From assembly GCF_004664715.2 (NCBI RefSeq), contig NC_051075.1, positions 35,565,495-35,629,494 on the forward strand: 64,000 nt of DNA. The letters are read 5' to 3'. This document shows positions 59,618-64,000 of this stretch, in pieces (position 1 is the first letter of the stretch; every line of letters starts with the position of its first letter). The position numbers were made by a program, and so were the translations under genes. The notes under the pieces were generated by a model. It worked only from the letters and a program-made list of their open reading frames with translations, had not been told where the DNA came from and made no database searches. This DNA comes from Peromyscus leucopus. Lineage: Eukaryota > Chordata > Mammalia > Rodentia > Cricetidae.

Positions 59618-60499
59618 GTAAACCCTGAGGTTTGAGGAGCTGGTGGAGGAGGAGAGCACTTGAAAGAGACTATTGGAAATGAGGGGGGGGGGCATTTCAG
59701 GGTGAGATAAAAACCTGGGGCAAGGAATTCTCAGGAATCTACAGGGGTGACCCCAGCTAAGACTTGATGCAATAGCAGATACGTAGCCTAAACTGTCCAC
59801 CTCTTGTGACCATGCAAGACTTCAAGTGGTGAGAGTGAGAAAATAAACCAGGCACAAAACTTTGAGCTATGTCCTGCCTATGGGATGTGCTGGAATTAGG
59901 GTGGCCTAGAGACTGAGGGAGTGGCCAATGAATGGCCGGTCTAGCCTAAAACCCATACCAGGAAAGTAAGCCCACTCCTGACACTGCCTTGAGCACCAGG
60001 ACCAACAGATTGGATAACCCAAGGCCCTAGGATAGAACCAAACATGACATGCAGGGGAAAAAAGTCAATGTATTGATGCCTATTGGTATTCTGCTGTACT
60101 CATAGATTGGTGCCTAGCTTAATTGTCATCAGAGAGGCTTCACCCAGCAACTGATCAAAATAGACGCAGACCCATAGCCAAACATTAGGTGAAGCTCAGA
60201 GAATCCTGCTGAAGAGGGAGGGAAAGTCTGTAGGAGCCAGAAGGGTCAAGGACATCACAAGAAAACCCACTGAATCAACTAACCTGGGTCATAGAGGCTC
60301 ACAGAGACTGAACCGACAACCAGGGAGTCTATGTGGGACTGACCTAGGCAACCTGTATATATATGTTACAGTTGTGTAGCTTGCTTCCCTTGTGAGATTC
60401 CTAACAGTGGATATAGGGGCTGTCTCTGACATTTTTGTTGGCTTTGGGGGCTCTACTCCTCATACTGGGTTGCCTTGCCCAACTTAATACAAGGGAGGT
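59618..60499 (+). mobile_element. L1 3' UTR, truncated at both ends
   Basis: 'gggcaaggaattctcaggaa', 'tagcttaattgtcatcagag', 'gcttcacccagcaactgatc', 'ttacagttgtgtagcttgct', 'gggctgtctctgacattttt' and 'gggttgccttgcccaactta' are rodent L1 3' UTR landmarks also seen at 29738-30125. The right end breaks off inside 'ggaggtgc', where B1 sequence begins. Confidence 0.85.
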
Positions 60500-60610
60500 G
60501 CATCTCTGTGAGTTTGAGGCCAGACTGGGCTACCAAGTGAGTTCCAGGAAAGGCACAAAGCTACACAGAGAAAACCTGTCTCATAAAACCAAAAAAAAAA
60601 AAAAAAAAAG
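60500..60610 (+). mobile_element. B1 SINE, 3' half with A tail
   Basis: 'atctctgtgagtttgaggcc', 'gggctaccaagtgagttcca', 'aggaaaggcacaaagctaca', 'cagagaaaacctgtctcata' and an A-rich tail. The 5' half is missing and it is fused directly to L1 sequence. Confidence 0.9.
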
Positions 60611-60637
60611 GAAAGGAAAAAAAAAGAAAGGTTCTTT

Positions 60638-60678
60638 GCCGGGTGGTGGTGGCACATGCCTTTAAACCTAGCACTCAG
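60638..60678 (+). mobile_element. B1 SINE, 5' head only
   Basis: 'gccgggtggtggtggcacat', 'gcctttaaacctagcactca'. It breaks off where the B1 head would continue 'gggaggc'. It lies downstream of the 3' half at 60500, in the same orientation. Confidence 0.88.
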
Positions 60679-60925
60679 TTTGACTATGAAGTGTTTAACT
60701 TTTCCATTTTAAAATTATAACTGAAATTCTTTGCCATATATGCTACCTATTTTCATTTCTTACTGTTTTTTTCTTTAAAAAAACTATTTCAAGGGAATTT
60801 CATTTGGTGTATTAAATCTAAATAACTCTAGTTTTTATTTTCTCCTTTAATCTAAAAAACCATTACATATTGACTTTAAATTTAAAAATGTACCAAGAGT
60901 TTTATTTACTATATCCAAACATAAA

Positions 60926-60927
<2 letters not shown>

Positions 60928-60978
<51 letters not shown>
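60928..60978. repeat. (TG)n microsatellite
   Basis: About 51 bases of uninterrupted TG. Confidence 0.97.
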
Positions 60979-60982
<4 letters not shown>

Positions 60983-62227
60983 CCAAATTACTGACTATAA
61001 AATGAATTGATAAATTGCTTCAGGACACATCTCTCCAACTTTCAAGAGTCAGATGTATTATCAAAGACAGGTTTTAAAAAGCATACAAATTTAGGCAGGA
61101 AATTTTTGTGTTATACAGTTGCAGTTGGTACACTGCCTGTTCAAAATGAGTTCCTTCTGCCAGGCCATATTTTCCTGTAGCAAGTCTACGTTTTATCACT
61201 GACCTTTGGCTTGACTCTATGATTTCCTTTGTCAACTAAAATATGACTTGACAGACATATTAATCATCCAAGTCAAAGTTTACATGTCCTTTCAGAATTT
61301 GACTCTTCCCTCTTCTGGCTCCCAATGGAAAAGCATGGATAGTGGCCACTCATTTAATCTGAGTCCAGACTGAGATGACATCTGGCACAGAGTCTTGTTG
61401 ATGGCCTCCAGGGCTACATAACTCACCAGAGTCACCCTAACATAATAGCTCTCTCAAACTGTGAACAGAAAGAAATGTTCAATGCTTTAAGACAATGAAA
61501 TTATGAAAATGTTTTCTATTACTGAAGTGACTGATTAATGAAATATTAATGGAGTGAAACATGTAGTTAAGTCTAATAATGATTGCTTGCTCAAATAAGA
61601 TGAGCATTTAAAAATATACTATTCATAGAGAAAGGTATGCATAATTCAACTGTTGATTATGTAAACTGTAATATGCCTAAAATTCTCACATATCCAATAA
61701 TACAATGAAGTGAATTAATAATTGACAAAGCACATTAAGTGTGAAGAATATGTTGTTATTGATCTTGAAAATTAGAAAGATATTCTCAAGATCTAGGTAA
61801 TAATAATATAAATGGGAAAAATAATGTACAAATCACTGAAAGACAGGAAAAATGGAGTACATTGTATTTACAATCATATAAGTGAAAGCCATAGTGGAAA
61901 TGAATAGTAAATCTACCATGATGAGTTTGAGGACCTATTATACACTAAGTTCAATTGAGGGTTTAGCATGATTTTTTTTCAATGCTTACAAGTTTGAAAG
62001 GCAGATTCTATTAAGGCAGTATGCAATTTTATTTATACATTGTAAATATAAACCATAATGTTTGTTGTTCAAATAAAACACATCACATAGTGTGGATAAT
62101 AGAAATAAATTCTATTAAATAAATCAATGTAAATGTGTTAAAACACAAAAAAGACTTAGTTTTCAATTAATAAACTATAGGAAAAATAGTGAAGATAACA
62201 AGGAAACAAGGAACACTTGTCTGTTAG

Positions 62228-62229
<2 letters not shown>

Positions 62230-62273
<44 letters not shown>
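62230..62273. repeat. (CA)n microsatellite
   Basis: About 44 bases of uninterrupted CA. Confidence 0.97.
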
Positions 62274-62274
<1 letters not shown>

Positions 62275-64000
62275 CTGAAAATCATAAGCATCCTTTGATT
62301 TTTTTTTCCATCTCAGACATGTTGTTCTCTGTTTAGCATCCACATCTGCAAAACCTGCTTCTCTCAGTATTTACTCCACAGCCGGAATATTCTCACTGCC
62401 ATACATTTAAAACATATTATACTTTATACCAGATAATGGGTCATTTTGAAAGTGGTGCCATGTCTTTGTTGTCTTTTTGTAGGATTTTGTTTTCTACAAT
62501 CAGTACTAACACTCAATATAATTAAGAACAGCCATGGGGTCTTGGAGGTTTTTTCCTCTTCCAGAAGAACAAAGAAGAGAATCAGCCCTGCATTAGCCCT
62601 CCAAGTTCTCTGATGTCACCGAGTTCTCCTCACATACCTATATAATGATTACCATTTTGAATCTGAGTAAAAAAAAGTGTTACAGGTTTAGGTAATCAAT
62701 TTTGTAGCTTTAACAATTCAGTGGCAATCAATCTATTTTTTCAAATGCATATAGAAAATGTTCCTCTTTTTCCTGCTTGAGGAGGCTGCCTTGATAGCAA
62801 ATAAAAGAATCTCTACAAAAAGCTCATATTACAGAAAGAAAATGTTAATAAAATAATAATAAAATAAAAGCAAAGCAAAAAAGGTAAGAGAAATATACAC
62901 AGAAAAGCTAACAAGAGCTACATGAAATCACAGTTTGTGATGGTAGTTTGCATCACATTTAGGAAAATTGAAAATAAATCCTTGACTGTGGAAATTTCCA
63001 ATAACAACTCAGACTTATAATTGTGTCAAAACACATTATAACTTTTGTATTTGTATCTATTTTACATAAGGTGTTCAGATGGTTTCTACAACAATAGTTA
63101 ACAGTAATATATTTTATTGCTAAGTCACAGTGAATGTATCTTCCTTAAAGATAACTAAGGTGCTTACAATTAGATCAGAATGCATAATACACAAATATGA
63201 AAGATTGACTACTCATTCATCTTCCATGGTTTCTGGACTGTGAATTTAACAATTTATTAACAGTCTCTCAAGAAGAATCAAATATGATAGTGTTGTAGCT
63301 GCTTGACATATGAAATGTGCCAACAGAAAATGAAATTTCAAATTAAGGAAAAAAGAATATAAGTAAAAAGAAACCTAAATATTCTTTGATTAATTGAAAT
63401 CAAAATTAAAGTGCTGCTTGGCAAGTTTGAGATAAACTACATATGATCTTCAAGCCTCAGTAGTGGAACTTTAGATATGATAAATTCCACTCTGAAAGAG
63501 CAAGGATGTATCCCAGTTGGCATAAAATTACTGTTTACAACAAAATGTAGTGTTAACTTGGAATTTGTGAAATTTTCAAAATAGGATGTTTGATATGCCC
63601 TGAAGAAACAATTGTGACACTTTTCCCAGGCAAGTTTTCCAATAATTTCTTGTGTCTTAAAACATACTGAAAAGATATTTTTCTATAATCAAGTTATAAA
63701 TTAACCATATTACAAAATGTAAGAAAATGTATAGCCTTTTATAGATATTTTCCTGGAAAAGGCAAAATATATGAGGCTAAAAATTGTGAGCTTTCATCTA
63801 GTTTATTTTTTGCAGATCCTTGATATGATTATAGTAGTTGTATTAAATTATCTTATGTAAATATTCATATACTTACAAAGTTAAGCTATTGTGTTTTAAA
63901 TGAGCCTTATGTTGAAAAACTATAATGGTTACTAAGGTATATATTCTATCAATTACCATTTTATAAAATATTTTCAACTGGAGATTTTCAATAAATAGAT

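Larger units (their letters stand above)
60679..64000. other. Unassigned AT-rich stretch to the window end
   Basis: About 3.3 kb with no recognisable gene, RNA gene or repeat apart from the two microsatellites listed separately. Confidence 0.5.

Overview
This looks like a gene desert from a rodent nuclear genome, most likely a cricetid (deer mouse, hamster or vole group). The sequence is AT-rich and full of interspersed repeats of rodent type: B1 and B2 SINEs, L1 of the Lx/L1 rodent lineage, a MaLR (ORR1-type) LTR, a hAT-Charlie (URR1-type) element and several class II-like LTR families. The two youngest B1 copies (23119-23276 and 32902-33084) carry the 'ggaaaggcgcaaa.ctacacagagaaaccctgtctc' type of 3' half that I associate with cricetids rather than Mus. 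The species call is inference. I found no host protein-coding exon, no tRNA or rRNA gene and no CRISPR array. The open frames present are either in L1 or are chance or low-complexity frames.

Layout. 1-4015: a hAT remnant, then two old minus-strand L1 pieces. 4016-11323: mostly unassigned AT-rich DNA with two minus-strand LTR copies (5485-5988, 6895-7255) and a near-perfect inverted repeat (9725-9980). 11330-11720: a solo LTR with a perfect 6-bp target duplication. 15114-16738: the 3' LTR and the internal part of a minus-strand endogenous retrovirus whose LTR was hit by a second LTR of the same family. 16739-17870: a 5'-truncated L1. 19845-33099: scattered solo LTRs (22179, 24989, 28377, 30423), L1 tails and the two young B1s. 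33100-43940: largely unassigned, with one more solo LTR (40919-41310), a B2 and microsatellites. 44300-45735: an old L1/HAL1-type ORF1 fragment.

46066-56709: the centrepiece, a full-length L1 on the plus strand bounded by a 13-bp target duplication. It contains a B1 (46716-46894) in ORF1, a 3.5-kb minus-strand retrovirus-like element in ORF1 (47287-50832, target duplication CTGGGA), a solo LTR nested inside that element (49216-49589, CAGCCT), and a solo LTR near its 3' end (56167-56674, GGTATG). With these removed the L1 is about 6.4 kb, a normal full length. Its ORF1 and ORF2 are both broken, and the reverse transcriptase active-site box reads F-A-N-D.

56835-64000: more L1 tails, a shuffled B1 (60500-60678), microsatellites and unassigned AT-rich DNA.

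Nothing here acts together as a gene system; the history is successive transposition. The most unusual points are the retrovirus-like element with two different LTR families sharing one target duplication, the 81-bp inverted repeat, the LTR-in-LTR nest, and the B1 whose halves lie in reversed order. Family names were given by recognition, without a database search.
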